Shown: positions 26,313 through 35,235, counted from the stretch's first letter. The stretch: 64,000 bases of DNA from Acidimicrobiales bacterium (GCA_016794585.1 JAEUJM010000032.1:124001-188000), one strand, 5' to 3'. Notes: a model not told the origin generated them from the letters alone. Made by a program: numbers and translations.

Positions 26313-27890
26313 ATGGCGGCCGTGGCCGAGCTCCTGCACGAGGTCGTCGCCGAGGCGGCGGTGGGCGACCCGGGCCGGGTCGCGGTCGTGGCGCCGGACG
26401 GCACCGCCACGTTCGCCGAGCTCGACCGCACGGTGGCGGCGCTCGCCGTCTGGGTCGCGGGCCGGACGGCGCCGGGCGACCGGGTGGCGGTCGTCGCCGA
26501 GAACTCGCTGGCCTACGTCGCCTGCTACCACGCCGTGCCGCGGGCCGGTCGGGTGCTCACCCTCGTGAACCAGCGCCTCAGCGCGGGCGACCAGCGGGTG
26601 CAGCTCGACCTGGCCGAGCCGAGCCTCGTCGTCGGCGACGCCGTGTTCCTCGACGCGCTGGTGGCCGACGGTCTCGATCTCCCGATCGTCACCTTCGGCT
26701 CATCCGAATGGGCGGCGGCGACCTCGGGTGACCGGCGCGTCGCCGACGACCGTCCCGCCGTCGGTCTCGTCCGCTCGGGGCCCGACGACCCGGCGTGGCT
26801 GCTGTTCACCAGCGGGTCGACCGGTGCGCCGAAGGGCGTCGTGCACACCCACCGGTCGCTGCTCGCGGCCGCCCGGGGCACCGTCGAGGGGCGGGGTGTG
26901 GCCGGGGCCGGCGTGTACCTGCTGCCGTTCCCGATGTGCCACGTGGCGGGATACAACCTGCTGGTCCAGCACCTCGTCGGCTCGACCGTGGTGCTCACGG
27001 CCCACTTCCGCCCGGACGAGTTCGTGGCCCTCGTCGAGGCCCACGGCGTGGCCACCTGCTCGCTGGCCCCGACCATGCTCCACGCCCTGGTCGCCCACCT
27101 CGACGAGTCGGGGATCCGACCCGGGGCCCCGACCCCGATGCCGACCCTTCGGGGCATCGCCTACGGCGCGGCGGCCATGTCCCCCGACCTGCTGCGCCGC
27201 GCCGCCCAGCGGCTCGACGTCGGCTTCGACCAGGGCTACGGGATGACCGAGGCGGGCGGCAACGTCACCTTCCTCGGCCCCGACGAGCACCGCCGTGGGC
27301 TGGCCGACGAGCCCGCGCTCCTCGCCACCGCGGGCCGGCCCCACTCGGGCGTCGAGGTGGCCATCGCCGACGACGACGGTGCGTTGCTCCCGGTCGCCCA
27401 GACCGGCGAGATCGTCCTGCGGGGTGATCCGGTCACCCCGGGTTACTGGCGGGACGCCGTCGCCACGGCCGCCTCCCGCACCCCCGACGGCTGGTTCCGC
27501 ACCGGCGACATCGGCCGCCTCGAGGCCGACGGCCGCCTCTCGGTGGTCGACCGCAAGAAGGACGTGATCATCACCGGCGGCGAGAACGTCTCCTCCCGGG
27601 AGGTCGAGGACGTGCTCTCCACCCACCCGGGTGTCGACCAGGTCGCCGTCGTGGGCGTGCCCGACGAGTACTGGGGTGAGGCCATCTGCGCGGTCGTGGT
27701 GGCGGCCCCCGGTGCCGCCCCGTCTGCCGACGAGCTCGCCGACCACGTCCGAGCGCACAGCTCCCCCCTGAAGCGCCCCCGCCACGTCCTGTTCGTCGAC
27801 GCCCTGCCCACCACCACGAACGGCAAGGTGGCGAAGGACGCGGTCCGGCGCCTCGCCGGCGCCGCGACGGAGGACGCGCCGGAGCGGTGA
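26313..27890 (+). CDS. Acyl-CoA synthetase / AMP-dependent ligase
   Basis: A 525-residue ANL-superfamily ligase that adenylates a carboxylic acid and transfers it to CoA. Motifs in order: LLFTSGSTGAPKGVVHTH (ATP loop, ~residue 163), GYGMTEAGG, GWFRTGDIGR, DRKKDVIITGGENVSSREVE (hinge) and TTNGKVAKD with the catalytic lysine near the C-terminus. Full length. Chain length of the substrate cannot be judged. It begins ATGGCGGCC at 26313. Confidence 0.9.
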   Translation: MAAVAELLHEVVAEAAVGDPGRVAVVAPDGTATFAELDRTVAALAVWVAGRTAPGDRVAVVAENSLAYVACYHAVPRAGRVLTLVNQRLSAGDQRVQLDLAEPSLVVGDAVFLDALVADGLDLPIVTFGSSEWAAATSGDRRVADDRPAVGLVRSGPDDPAWLLFTSGSTGAPKGVVHTHRSLLAAARGTVEGRGVAGAGVYLLPFPMCHVAGYNLLVQHLVGSTVVLTAHFRPDEFVALVEAHGVATCSLAPTMLHALVAHLDESGIRPGAPTPMPTLRGIAYGAAAMSPDLLRRAAQRLDVGFDQGYGMTEAGGNVTFLGPDEHRRGLADEPALLATAGRPHSGVEVAIADDDGALLPVAQTGEIVLRGDPVTPGYWRDAVATAASRTPDGWFRTGDIGRLEADGRLSVVDRKKDVIITGGENVSSREVEDVLSTHPGVDQVAVVGVPDEYWGEAICAVVVAAPGAAPSADELADHVRAHSSPLKRPRHVLFVDALPTTTNGKVAKDAVRRLAGAATEDAPER

Positions 27891-27905
27891 CGGTGGCGAC
27901 GGGCA

Positions 27906-27956
27906 CGAGGTGGAGGTCACGACGTCCGGATTCCGGACGCTGTCGCCTCCACCTCG
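27906..27956 (+). terminator. Nested dyad, 3' end of acyl-CoA synthetase
   Basis: Outer 11-bp arms (27906-27916 with 27946-27956) and inner 7-bp dyad GTCCGGA-T-TCCGGAC (27924-27938), 16 nt beyond the stop. Architecture and GGATTCC core match the element at 2549. Confidence 0.6.
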
Positions 27957-28012
27957 GGGCCGATCGGGGTGCCGTGGACCGGGGGTGCCGGCCAGGACGT
28001 AGCGTCGCGGTC

Positions 28013-28516
28013 ATGGCATCGCACCCGAAGCGCACGGTCGCCCTGCTCGTCGGCGGCGTCGCCGGCCTGACCCTCGTCCTCGCCGCGTGTGGCAGCGACG
28101 GTGGGGACGACGCCACCACGACCACGACGGCCGAGGTGACCACGACCACTGCGGCGCCCACCACCTCGACCACCACGGCGCCGCCGACCACCGCGGCGCC
28201 CGCCACGTCGACCACGACGGCCGGCGGCCTGCCCACCGATCCGGACGCCTACGCCACCGCCTTCGTGCAGGCGTGGGAGGTGGGGGACCAGGCGACCGCC
28301 CTCGAGCTGGGCACGCAGAGCGCGGTCGACTCGATCTTCGCCTTCGAGAGCGGTGGCGCCGGTTCGTGGTCGCTGGAGAACTGCGAGGGCGCGGCGGGCT
28401 CGTCGTTCTGCACCTTCACCGCCGGCGGCGACCCGACCGTGGTGGTCCAGGTGGGCAACGACGCGGCGTCGCAGGGCCAGCCGCAGGCGGTCACCTCCGT
28501 CCAGGTCTCGGGCTGA
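28013..28516 (+). CDS. Secreted lipoprotein with Thr-rich linker
   Basis: A 167-residue predicted lipoprotein. The signal peptide ends in the lipobox LAAC (Cys26). A Thr/Ala/Pro-rich tether follows at residues ~33-72, then a small globular domain with two cysteines (ENCEGAAGSSFCTF) that could form a disulfide. Likely anchored outside the membrane with the domain projecting through the envelope. No family recognised. Confidence 0.8.
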   Translation: MASHPKRTVALLVGGVAGLTLVLAACGSDGGDDATTTTTAEVTTTTAAPTTSTTTAPPTTAAPATSTTTAGGLPTDPDAYATAFVQAWEVGDQATALELGTQSAVDSIFAFESGGAGSWSLENCEGAAGSSFCTFTAGGDPTVVVQVGNDAASQGQPQAVTSVQVSG

Positions 28517-28533
28517 GCGCCGGCCCGCTGCGG

Positions 28534-28563
28534 CTGACCCAGATCTGACGCAACTGTTAGTTT
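28534..28563 (+). promoter_or_regulatory. Leaderless promoter of alpha/beta hydrolase
   Basis: CTGACC (28534-28539), an 18-bp spacer, and TAGTTT (28558-28563) ending 6 nt before the ATG at 28570. No ribosome site is present, consistent with initiation at the ATG itself. Confidence 0.45.
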
Positions 28564-28569
28564 CGGTCC

Positions 28570-29331
28570 ATGGACCTCGACGGCATCCACGTCGAGGCGC
28601 ACGGACCGGAGACGGGCACGCCCCTGGTGCTGGTGCACGGGGCGCCTGACCGATCGAGCAGCTTCCGGCCGTTGCTCACCGAGCTCGCCGACCGGCGGGT
28701 CGTCGTCTACGACCGCCGCGGCTACGGCCGCTCGCTCGGGGCCGAGCCGCCGACGGCCATGGTCGACCACGCCCACGACCTGCTCGGGGTCATCGAGCAG
28801 GCGGGGGCGCCGGCGGTGGTCGTGGCCCACAGCTTCGGGTCCAACCCCGCCATGTTGGCCGCCACCCTGCGCCCGGAGGCCTTCGCCGCCCTCGGGATGT
28901 GGGAGCCGCCGCTCGTCTGGATCGACGAGTGGCCGCAGTTCACCAAGGACTACAACGCCCGTGTCGCGGCCTCCGATGATCCGGGCGCGACCGTCGAGCA
29001 CTTCTACCGACGGGTGCTGGGCGATGCGGTCTGGGAAGGCCAGAGCGATTCGGGCCGGGCCCGGCGTCTGGCCGAGGGCGTGGCCTTCCAGGTGGACATG
29101 GCCTCCGAGCTGACCGCGCCCTTCGCCTTCGAGGACGTCGGCGTGCCCGCCCTCGTCGGCTACGGCAGCGAGACCGGCGCGTTCCACGACGGCGGCGCCG
29201 TCTGGCTCGCGGAGACGCTGCCCGACGCCCGCCTGCACGTGATCGAGGGTGCCGCCCACTTCGCCCCCCGCAGCCACCCGGTGGAGTACGCCGCCTTCGC
29301 GCGGGCGACCGCCGCGCTGGCCGAGCGGTGA
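28570..29331 (+). CDS. Alpha/beta hydrolase
   Basis: A 253-residue alpha/beta-hydrolase fold enzyme. LVLVHGAPDRSSSF provides the oxyanion-hole HG motif, and VVAHSFGSNPA the nucleophile serine. The catalytic histidine is in EGAAHFAPRSHP. Full length with a cap region. Substrate unknown. The DUF2889 gene begins 4 bp after the stop, so the two form an operon. Confidence 0.88.
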   Translation: MDLDGIHVEAHGPETGTPLVLVHGAPDRSSSFRPLLTELADRRVVVYDRRGYGRSLGAEPPTAMVDHAHDLLGVIEQAGAPAVVVAHSFGSNPAMLAATLRPEAFAALGMWEPPLVWIDEWPQFTKDYNARVAASDDPGATVEHFYRRVLGDAVWEGQSDSGRARRLAEGVAFQVDMASELTAPFAFEDVGVPALVGYGSETGAFHDGGAVWLAETLPDARLHVIEGAAHFAPRSHPVEYAAFARATAALAER

Positions 29332-29335
29332 CCGC

Positions 29336-30361
29336 ATGACCGACGCTTGGGATCCGAGGGCCGGGCCCCGCCCTCCCTCGGGACCGCACCGGCCCTTGTC
29401 GGGCACACCGGCGCAGGTGCCCGGCTCGACGCGGCGGACGACCACGACGGACACGCTGCGTCCGGACGGCCCGGCGGGACTGGCCACCGAGGTCGTGCTC
29501 CGGGGGCGAGACCGGCGCCTGGGTGAAGACGGCGAGGTCGACGAGGAGCACTCGGTGTCGCTGCGGCTCACGCTCGACCCGATGACCGCCGAGATCACGA
29601 GCATCGACGGAGATACGGACGACGTCGTCGGCCTCGAGGGCCTGGTCGGGGTGAGCGTGCGGGGCGGGTTCGGTCGGGTGGTCGCGACCGTGCTGGGCGA
29701 TGAGCTCGCGTTCCGGTCCCTGCGGGCGTCGATGCTGGAGGACCTGCCCGGCGCCGTCCTCGTGTCCGGCTACGCGCCGCTGCGGGCCGGCGCCCTCCGC
29801 GTGACGGCCGGTGGCGGCGGCGACATGGCCTCCCACCAGGGAGACATCTGCATCGGCTGGGCCGCGGGCGGCGAGATGCACACGGTGCTGGCGGATCACG
29901 ACCACGTGGCCGTGCCGCTCGGACCCGCCGCCCCCGACCTCGCCGGCGACGGCGACTGGCATGACGATCCGCCGCTGGCGCTGGGCACGGTCCGCCGGCG
30001 CCGCCGCCTCGACGTCGGCCCCGCGCCCGACGGCACGCCCGGCCTCGTCACCGACAGCCACCTGCGCGACACCTACCGGTCGGTGGACGGTGACGAGGTC
30101 GAGGAGATGGTCCTCCACGAGTACGTCGTGCGCTCCCTGCTCGGTGCGGACGGCCGGTTCGAGGCGGTCGAGGTCGACCCCCGCACGCTCCCGTGGCGGG
30201 AGTGTGCCGGCGGCGCGAGCTCGGCGCAGGCCCTCGTCGGGGCCTCGCTCGACGAGGTCGCCACCCAGGCCCGCACCGAGCTGGTCGGCCCGACGACCTG
30301 CACCCACCTCACCAGCACGCTCCGCGCCCTCGCCGACGTGCAGGCCCTCGCCCCCACCTGA
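29336..30361 (+). CDS. DUF2889 domain-containing protein
   Basis: A 341-residue protein. The body is beta-rich (SVSLRLTLDPMTAEITSIDGD), and the C-terminus carries the DUF2889 signature CTHLTSTLRALADVQAL with a preceding PWRECAGGASSAQALVGASLDEV. Family members have been found near acyl-CoA and aromatic catabolism genes, function unknown. The N-terminal ~35 residues are Pro/Arg-rich and disordered. Cotranscribed with the preceding hydrolase. Confidence 0.82.
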   Translation: MTDAWDPRAGPRPPSGPHRPLSGTPAQVPGSTRRTTTTDTLRPDGPAGLATEVVLRGRDRRLGEDGEVDEEHSVSLRLTLDPMTAEITSIDGDTDDVVGLEGLVGVSVRGGFGRVVATVLGDELAFRSLRASMLEDLPGAVLVSGYAPLRAGALRVTAGGGGDMASHQGDICIGWAAGGEMHTVLADHDHVAVPLGPAAPDLAGDGDWHDDPPLALGTVRRRRRLDVGPAPDGTPGLVTDSHLRDTYRSVDGDEVEEMVLHEYVVRSLLGADGRFEAVEVDPRTLPWRECAGGASSAQALVGASLDEVATQARTELVGPTTCTHLTSTLRALADVQALAPT

Positions 30362-30403
30362 CGCCGCCACCCAGAACGGGCGGTCCCGGCCTCGGCGGGC
30401 CGG

Positions 30404-31057
30404 TCAGCGGGCGGGGCGGTGGGCCACCACGGCCAGAGCCGGGCGCTTGGGGCCCTCGTGGGTGGACACGTCCACGTCGGCGAGGCCGGCGTCCCAGCAC
30501 ATGCCGGCGAAGGTGTCGGCCTGCGCCTCGGCCCACCCGTGGCTCCCGTGACCGCCCGCGCCAGGGTCGGCCTGGTGCTCGAGGGCCACGAACCGCCCGC
30601 CGGGCCGCAGCACCCGGGCCACCTCGGCCACGCCGGCGCGCACGTCGGGCCAGTGGTGCACGGTCGACAGGGCCCACACGACGTCGGCCGAGGCGTCGGG
30701 GAGGGGCAACGCCTCCGCCGATCCGACCTGCCAGGTGATCCCGGTGCGCGACCGGGTGGTCCAACGGGCGACGTCAAGCATCACCGTGGCGGGATCGACC
30801 CCGACCACCGTGGCGCCTTGCGCCGCGGCGAGGCGGACGGCGGTGCCCGGCCCGCAGCCGACGTCGACGACGTGGTCTCCGGGTCGAAGCCTGGCGAGGT
30901 CGACGGCGAGCTCGGCGTCCCCGCGGCGCCCGACGGTCATGGACAGCGCGGCGACGAGGCCGCCGACGCCGGCGAAGCCCGGGTGGTGGCCATGGTGGTT
31001 GGGGGGCAGATCGGCGGCGGCCGGGGCGTCGGCGGCGTCGGAGGGGTGGTGTGCCAT
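30404..31057 (-). CDS. Class I SAM-dependent methyltransferase
   Basis: A 217-residue methyltransferase. Motif I VVDVGCGPGTAVRLAA, motif II TVVGVDPATVMLDVAR and motif III RVLRPGGRFVALEH are clear. A His-rich N-terminal stretch (NHHGHHPG) is unusual. It is divergent from a MerR regulator with a shared operator, so it is probably that regulator's target; a role in resistance by methylating a toxic compound is possible but unproven. Confidence 0.87.
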   Translation of the reverse strand: MAHHPSDAADAPAAADLPPNHHGHHPGFAGVGGLVAALSMTVGRRGDAELAVDLARLRPGDHVVDVGCGPGTAVRLAAAQGATVVGVDPATVMLDVARWTTRSRTGITWQVGSAEALPLPDASADVVWALSTVHHWPDVRAGVAEVARVLRPGGRFVALEHQADPGAGGHGSHGWAEAQADTFAGMCWDAGLADVDVSTHEGPKRPALAVVAHRPAR

Positions 31058-31103
31058 CGGGGTCCTCTCGTCGGGGCCTCGGAACGAGGCCGATACGAGG
31101 ACC

Positions 31104-31133
31104 TTGACACTTGAACCCGACTTCAAGTCAACT
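31104..31133. promoter_or_regulatory. MerR-type operator in divergent promoter
   Basis: The dyad ACTTGAA-CCCGAC-TTCAAGT (31109-31128) lies between two outward TTGAC boxes: TTGACA (31104-31109, plus) and TTGACT (31131-31126, minus). A -10-like TCAACT (31128-31133) ends 6 nt before the MerR ATG, implying a leaderless message. The dyad inside the spacer is the MerR hallmark. Confidence 0.6.
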
Positions 31134-31139
31134 GCCGAC

Positions 31140-31559
31140 ATGGTGCGCGACGACGAGGCCCTCCTGACCATCGGCGAGGTGGCCGCCCGGGCTGGCGTGG
31201 CCACCTCGGCCGTCCGGTACTACGAGCGCCGTGGCCTGCTCGAGGCCGACGAGCGCCGGTCGGGCCAGCGCCGCTTCCGCGAGCCGACGCTGCGCCGCCT
31301 CGTGTTCATCGGCATGCTGCAGGACGCCGGCCTGTCCCTCGACGACATCGAGGTGATCCTCGGCGCGTCGACGGTGGACGAGTGGAAGGCGGTCGCCCGG
31401 GAGCGCCTGGCCGCCCTGGACGCGGAGATCGAACGGCTCCAGCGGGCGCGGGCCTACCTCGACGGCGCTCTGTTGTGCCGGTTCGACCACCCCGCCACGG
31501 AGTGCTGGGTGATGGGTGCCGAGATCGACCGCCGCCTGGAGGCGGCGCCAGTGGGCTGA
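31140..31559 (+). CDS. MerR-family transcriptional regulator
   Basis: A 139-residue MerR regulator. The winged helix-turn-helix is LLTIGEVAARAGVATSAVRYYERRGLLEADERRSGQRRF in sequence order. The dimerisation helix is near residues 85-115 and the C-terminal part has DGALLCRFDHPATECWVMG with two cysteines eight residues apart. This is not the SoxR iron-sulfur cluster pattern. A ligand or metal site using these cysteines is possible. It is divergent from the methyltransferase and shares the operator at 31109-31128. Confidence 0.88.
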   Translation: MVRDDEALLTIGEVAARAGVATSAVRYYERRGLLEADERRSGQRRFREPTLRRLVFIGMLQDAGLSLDDIEVILGASTVDEWKAVARERLAALDAEIERLQRARAYLDGALLCRFDHPATECWVMGAEIDRRLEAAPVG

Positions 31560-31607
31560 CCGGGTGACGGCGTTCCTCACCGAGGCGCTGGACGCCGGCG
31601 GGCGGGC

Positions 31608-32045
31608 TCAGCGGGTGATGAACGAGAGCTTGCCGCTTGTCTCGAGGACGGCGAGCCGCACGTCGTCGATGTCTTCGATGCCGTTTTGGCGAGCGGCCTC
31701 GAGCACCTCGGCCCACGGGATGAGCTCGAGGGCCAAGGTGGCCTCCACGGGCTGGCCGTCCTCGATGAGGACCACCGGCACGCCCTCGACCACGCGTCGA
31801 GCGCGGTCCGAGCGCCACGTCAACCATTCGAGCACGGACACCCAGAACGCGAAGGTGGCGATGGCGAGTGCCGAGCCCGTCACCGAGTAGTCCTCCTGGG
31901 TCACGCCCTGCTGGACCAGGTCGCCGATGACCACGAGCATGAGCATCTGGAGCGGGCTCATGTCACCGAGGGAGCGCTTGCGCAGCACCCGCAGGAGGAT
32001 GAGGACGAAGAAGAAGACCAGGGTGGCGCGACCGACGATCTGCAT
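31608..32045 (-). CDS. DUF421 (YetF-like) membrane protein
   Basis: A 145-residue protein. Two to three N-terminal helices (ATLVFFFVLILLRVLRKRSLG, MLMLVVIGDLV, ALAIATFAFWVSVLEW) precede a small cytoplasmic domain PVVLIEDGQPV characteristic of the YetF/DUF421 family. Function unknown; in Bacillus members are sporulation-related. Its ATG overlaps the upstream gene's stop by one base (TGATG), so translation is coupled. Confidence 0.85.
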   Translation of the reverse strand: MQIVGRATLVFFFVLILLRVLRKRSLGDMSPLQMLMLVVIGDLVQQGVTQEDYSVTGSALAIATFAFWVSVLEWLTWRSDRARRVVEGVPVVLIEDGQPVEATLALELIPWAEVLEAARQNGIEDIDDVRLAVLETSGKLSFITR

Positions 32046-32632
32046 CAGCGCAGCACCCTCGTGTGGAAGTGCACGGAGGCGACGGCCCGTCCGCCTTCGA
32101 CGACCGCGACGGTGCCGTCCCGCCCTTGTTGCTGTGACGGTTGGATGCGGCCGTCGTAGACGATCCGGAGCACATCGCCGGGCGGTGGGTCGAACTGGAG
32201 CACCAGCCGTTCGCCGTCCGCCCAGCCACCCGCCGGCGGAGGGTTCCACCCGTTCTCGTCCCACATCTCGATCCACGCCCACGACACCGCCACCCGGACC
32301 GGGCCGTCGAAGCCGCCGGACCGTTCGATGCGCAGGTCGAACGGGGCGGCCAGGGCCGGGCGGGTGACGGCGGGGTAACGCACGGTGAGCTCGTACCCGC
32401 CGCCGGCCGACGTGCTCGTTCGGGTCGAGGTCCCGGTCACCTCGGTCCAGCCCAGACGATCGGTGACGGCGCTGAGGACCAGCGCCACCATGAGCAGCCA
32501 TCCGCAGGCGTAGGTGATCCGACGGTGGCGGCGCCGGCGGGGCCCATCCTCGCGGTCGAAGTGGGTGACGGCCGCCAGCGGGTCCCGTTCGTGTCCGGGG
32601 GCTGCTCGTGCAGAACCGCGACCGGTGATCAC
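32045..32632 (-). CDS. Hypothetical protein with one membrane helix
   Basis: A 195-residue protein. An Arg/His-rich N-terminus is followed by a single helix ITYACGWLLMVALVLSAVT and an external beta-rich domain (YELTVRYPAVTRPALAAPFDLRIERSGGFDGPV). Probably an exported or membrane-anchored partner of the following DUF421 protein, with which it overlaps by one base. No family recognised. Confidence 0.72.
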   Translation of the reverse strand: MITGRGSARAAPGHERDPLAAVTHFDREDGPRRRRHRRITYACGWLLMVALVLSAVTDRLGWTEVTGTSTRTSTSAGGGYELTVRYPAVTRPALAAPFDLRIERSGGFDGPVRVAVSWAWIEMWDENGWNPPPAGGWADGERLVLQFDPPPGDVLRIVYDGRIQPSQQQGRDGTVAVVEGGRAVASVHFHTRVLR

Positions 32633-32691
32633 GATCCTGCTCCTACCCCCGCGATGGCCCCGTCAGGTCGCGACCGGGGTGAGGTGCTGGG

Positions 32692-34062
32692 TCAGACCAC
32701 GCCGTAGGCGACCATGGCGTCGGCCACCTTGACGAAGCCGGCGATGTTGGCGCCTTTGACGTAGTCGGTGAAGTCGCCCTCGGAGCCGTAGCGGACGCAC
32801 TCCGCGTGGATGCCGCGCATGATCTCGCGCAGCCGGGTGTCGACCTCCTCGCGGGTCCACGAGATGCGCAGCGAGTTCTGGCTCTGTTCGAGGCCCGACA
32901 CCGCGACGCCGCCGGCGTTGGATGCCTTGGCCGGGCCGTGCAGCAGCTTGGCCTCCCGGAACACGTGGATGGCGTCGATCGAGGTGGGCATGTTGGCGCC
33001 CTCGGCCACGAGCATCGTGCCGTTCTTCACGAGGGCGGCGGCGTCGTCCCCGTCGAGCTCGTTCTGGGTGGCGCACGGGAACGCGAGGTCGCAGGGCACG
33101 TGCCAGGGGCGCTGACCCGGGAAGAACGAGCAGCCGAAGTGGTCGGCGTACTCCTGGAGGCGACCCCTGCGCTTCTCCTTGAGGTCCTTGAGCCAGGCCA
33201 GCTTCTCCTCGTCGATCCCGTCGGGGTCGTGGACGAAGCCGCCCGAGTCCGACGCGGTCACCACCTTGGCGCCGAGGTGGTTCAGCTTCTCCATCGTGTA
33301 GAGCGCGACGTTGCCGGACCCCGACACGACCGCGGTCTTGCCCTCGATGCCCTCGCCGCGGGTGGCGAGCATGTCCTCGCTGAAGTACACGACGCCGTAG
33401 CCCGTGGCCTCGGTGCGCACGAGGCTGCCGCCGAAGGCCAGGCCCTTGCCGGTGAGGATACCGGTGAAGCGGTTGGCGAGGCGCTTGTACTGCCCGAACA
33501 GGTAGCTGATCTCGCGGGCGCCCACGCCGATGTCGCCGGCGGGCACGTCGGTGTCCTCGCCGATGTGGCGGTGCAGCTCGATCATGAGCGACTGGCAGAA
33601 GCGCATGACCTCGTTGTCGCTCTTGCCCTTGGGGTTGAAGTTGGAGCCACCCTTGCCCCCGCCCATGGGCAGGCCGGTGAGGCTGTTCTTCAGGATCTGC
33701 TCGAAGGCGAGGAACTTCAACACGCTGAGGGTGACGCTCTTGTCGAAGCGCATCCCGCCCTTGTACGGGCCGATCGAGTTGTTGAACTGCACCCGCCAGG
33801 CCCGGTTGACGCGCACGTTGTTGTCGTCGTCCTCCCACGACACCCGGAAGATGACCACCCGGTCCGGCTCGGTCATGCGCTCGAGGATCTGGGCCTTGCG
33901 GTAGTGCGGATGCTCGAGGGTGAAGGGGATGAGCGTCTCCGCCACCTCGAGCACGGCCTGCTGGAACTCGGGTTCCCCCGGGTTGCGCTTGACCAGCCCG
34001 GCCATGAAGTGGTCGAGCTCCGCCTGGGCCTCGCTGCTCAGCGTCCGTTGCACTTGGTGCAC
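32692..34062 (-). CDS. gdhA: NADP-specific glutamate dehydrogenase
   Basis: A 456-residue hexameric-class GdhA. It interconverts 2-oxoglutarate plus ammonium and glutamate using NADPH. Family motifs are present: GPYKGGMRFDKSV, GLPMGGGKGGSNFNPKGKSD, VPAGDIGVGAREISYL, GSGNVALYTMEKL and GVAVSGLEQSQNSLR. Length matches the family. The GTG start at 34062 has a G-run immediately upstream; a second GTG three codons later is possible. Central in nitrogen assimilation. Confidence 0.95.
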   Translation of the reverse strand: MHQVQRTLSSEAQAELDHFMAGLVKRNPGEPEFQQAVLEVAETLIPFTLEHPHYRKAQILERMTEPDRVVIFRVSWEDDDNNVRVNRAWRVQFNNSIGPYKGGMRFDKSVTLSVLKFLAFEQILKNSLTGLPMGGGKGGSNFNPKGKSDNEVMRFCQSLMIELHRHIGEDTDVPAGDIGVGAREISYLFGQYKRLANRFTGILTGKGLAFGGSLVRTEATGYGVVYFSEDMLATRGEGIEGKTAVVSGSGNVALYTMEKLNHLGAKVVTASDSGGFVHDPDGIDEEKLAWLKDLKEKRRGRLQEYADHFGCSFFPGQRPWHVPCDLAFPCATQNELDGDDAAALVKNGTMLVAEGANMPTSIDAIHVFREAKLLHGPAKASNAGGVAVSGLEQSQNSLRISWTREEVDTRLREIMRGIHAECVRYGSEGDFTDYVKGANIAGFVKVADAMVAYGVV

Positions 34063-34141
34063 CCCCCGGTTCGTGACTGCGGCGACGCTACCGCTGCCCC
34101 TGCGCCCGTGCGCTGAGAACCTTCGGGAGGCCTCGGATCCT

Positions 34142-34168
34142 CAGCAACTTCTCAGGTTCCGCCCAGGT
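34142..34168 (+). promoter_or_regulatory. Three 11-bp-spaced direct repeats upstream of dioxygenase-like gene
   Basis: CAGCA (34142), CAGGT (34153) and CAGGT (34164) begin exactly 11 bp apart. Such phasing is typical of OmpR/PhoB-type response-regulator sites, 32-58 bp before the start at 34200. Confidence 0.4.
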
Positions 34169-34199
34169 GACTCCCCGGTGCGGCGGTGACGATGCGGAC

Positions 34200-35177
34200 A
34201 TGGACGAACTCGATGTCACCACCTCATCTGCTCTGCCCGCCGGGTCCCGTGACGGTGCTCAGGACGCCCACGACCTCGGCCTGCGGTACGACCTCACCGT
34301 CCTCGCCGCCCGCCGCGCCGAGGTCATGGCCGCCCGTCTGTCCGATGCGCCCCGGCTCCTGCACCGGCGAGGTGCGCTGAAGCTGCTCGGCGGCGCCGGG
34401 CTGGGGCTCGTCCTCGCCGCCTGCGGCTCGTCCTCGTCGTCCTCCTCGGCATCCTCGACGTCGGCGGCGGCCGGCGGATCGACCACCTCGTCCGCCCTCG
34501 GCGCCGCCAGCACGACCGCAGGTGGCTCGTCCTCGGCGGCCGGCACGGTCACCGACGCCGTACCGGAGGAGACCGCGGGCCCATACCCGGCGGACGGCAC
34601 CAACGGCCCCGACGTGCTCACCGAGAGCGGCATCGTCCGCGAGGACATCACCACCAGCTTCGGCGACTACTCCGGCACCGCCGAGGGCCTCCCGCTCGGT
34701 GTCGACCTGACCGTGGTGCACGCCGGCGACGGCTCGCCCTTTCCCGGCGCCGCCCTCTACCTCTGGCACGCCGACCGCGACGGCCGGTACTCGCTCTACA
34801 CCGCCACCGACCAGAACTACCTCCGAGGGGTCCAGGTGGCGGGCGACGACGGCACGCTCTCGTTCACCACCATCTTCCCGGGCTGCTACGACGGCCGCTG
34901 GCCCCACATGCACTTCGAGGTGTACCCGAGCGTCGGCGACATCACCTCGAACGGCAACCGCCTGGTCACCTCGCAGTTGGCCCTTCCCGAGGACATCTCG
35001 AGCGAGGTGTACGGCAGCGCCGACGGGTACGAGAGCAGCGTCTCGAACCTGTCGAGGACGTCCCTGGCCACCGACATGGTGTTCTCCGACGGCGCCGACC
35101 TTCAGACCCCCACGGTCACGGGCACGCCCGCCGCCGGCGACCTGCGCATCGCCCTCACCGTCGCGGTGAACGCCTGA
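34200..35177 (+). CDS. Intradiol ring-cleavage dioxygenase-like exported lipoprotein
   Basis: A 325-residue protein. The export signal LLHRRGALKLLGGAGLGLVLAAC includes twin arginines (56, 57) and a lipobox (Cys75), followed by a Ser/Thr/Ala-rich tether to ~residue 115. The C-terminal domain has the intradiol dioxygenase core: ALYLWHADRDGRYSLY and FPGCYDGRWPHMHFEV with candidate Fe(III) ligands Tyr230, His236 and His238. Exported members of this family exist in actinobacteria, and their substrates are unclear. The start is ATG 34200; 34167 is an alternative. Confidence 0.82.
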   Translation: MDELDVTTSSALPAGSRDGAQDAHDLGLRYDLTVLAARRAEVMAARLSDAPRLLHRRGALKLLGGAGLGLVLAACGSSSSSSSASSTSAAAGGSTTSSALGAASTTAGGSSSAAGTVTDAVPEETAGPYPADGTNGPDVLTESGIVREDITTSFGDYSGTAEGLPLGVDLTVVHAGDGSPFPGAALYLWHADRDGRYSLYTATDQNYLRGVQVAGDDGTLSFTTIFPGCYDGRWPHMHFEVYPSVGDITSNGNRLVTSQLALPEDISSEVYGSADGYESSVSNLSRTSLATDMVFSDGADLQTPTVTGTPAAGDLRIALTVAVNA

Positions 35178-35235
35178 CCGGCGTCGTTCCGACGCGCCCC
35201 TTCCCCGCGGCCCGTCGATCCGAGATGATGGCCCC

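Noticed and set aside
31140-31559. MerR regulator considered as SoxR for the box at 20636
   Set aside because: It lacks the four-cysteine iron-sulfur motif, and its own operator has a different half-site order.
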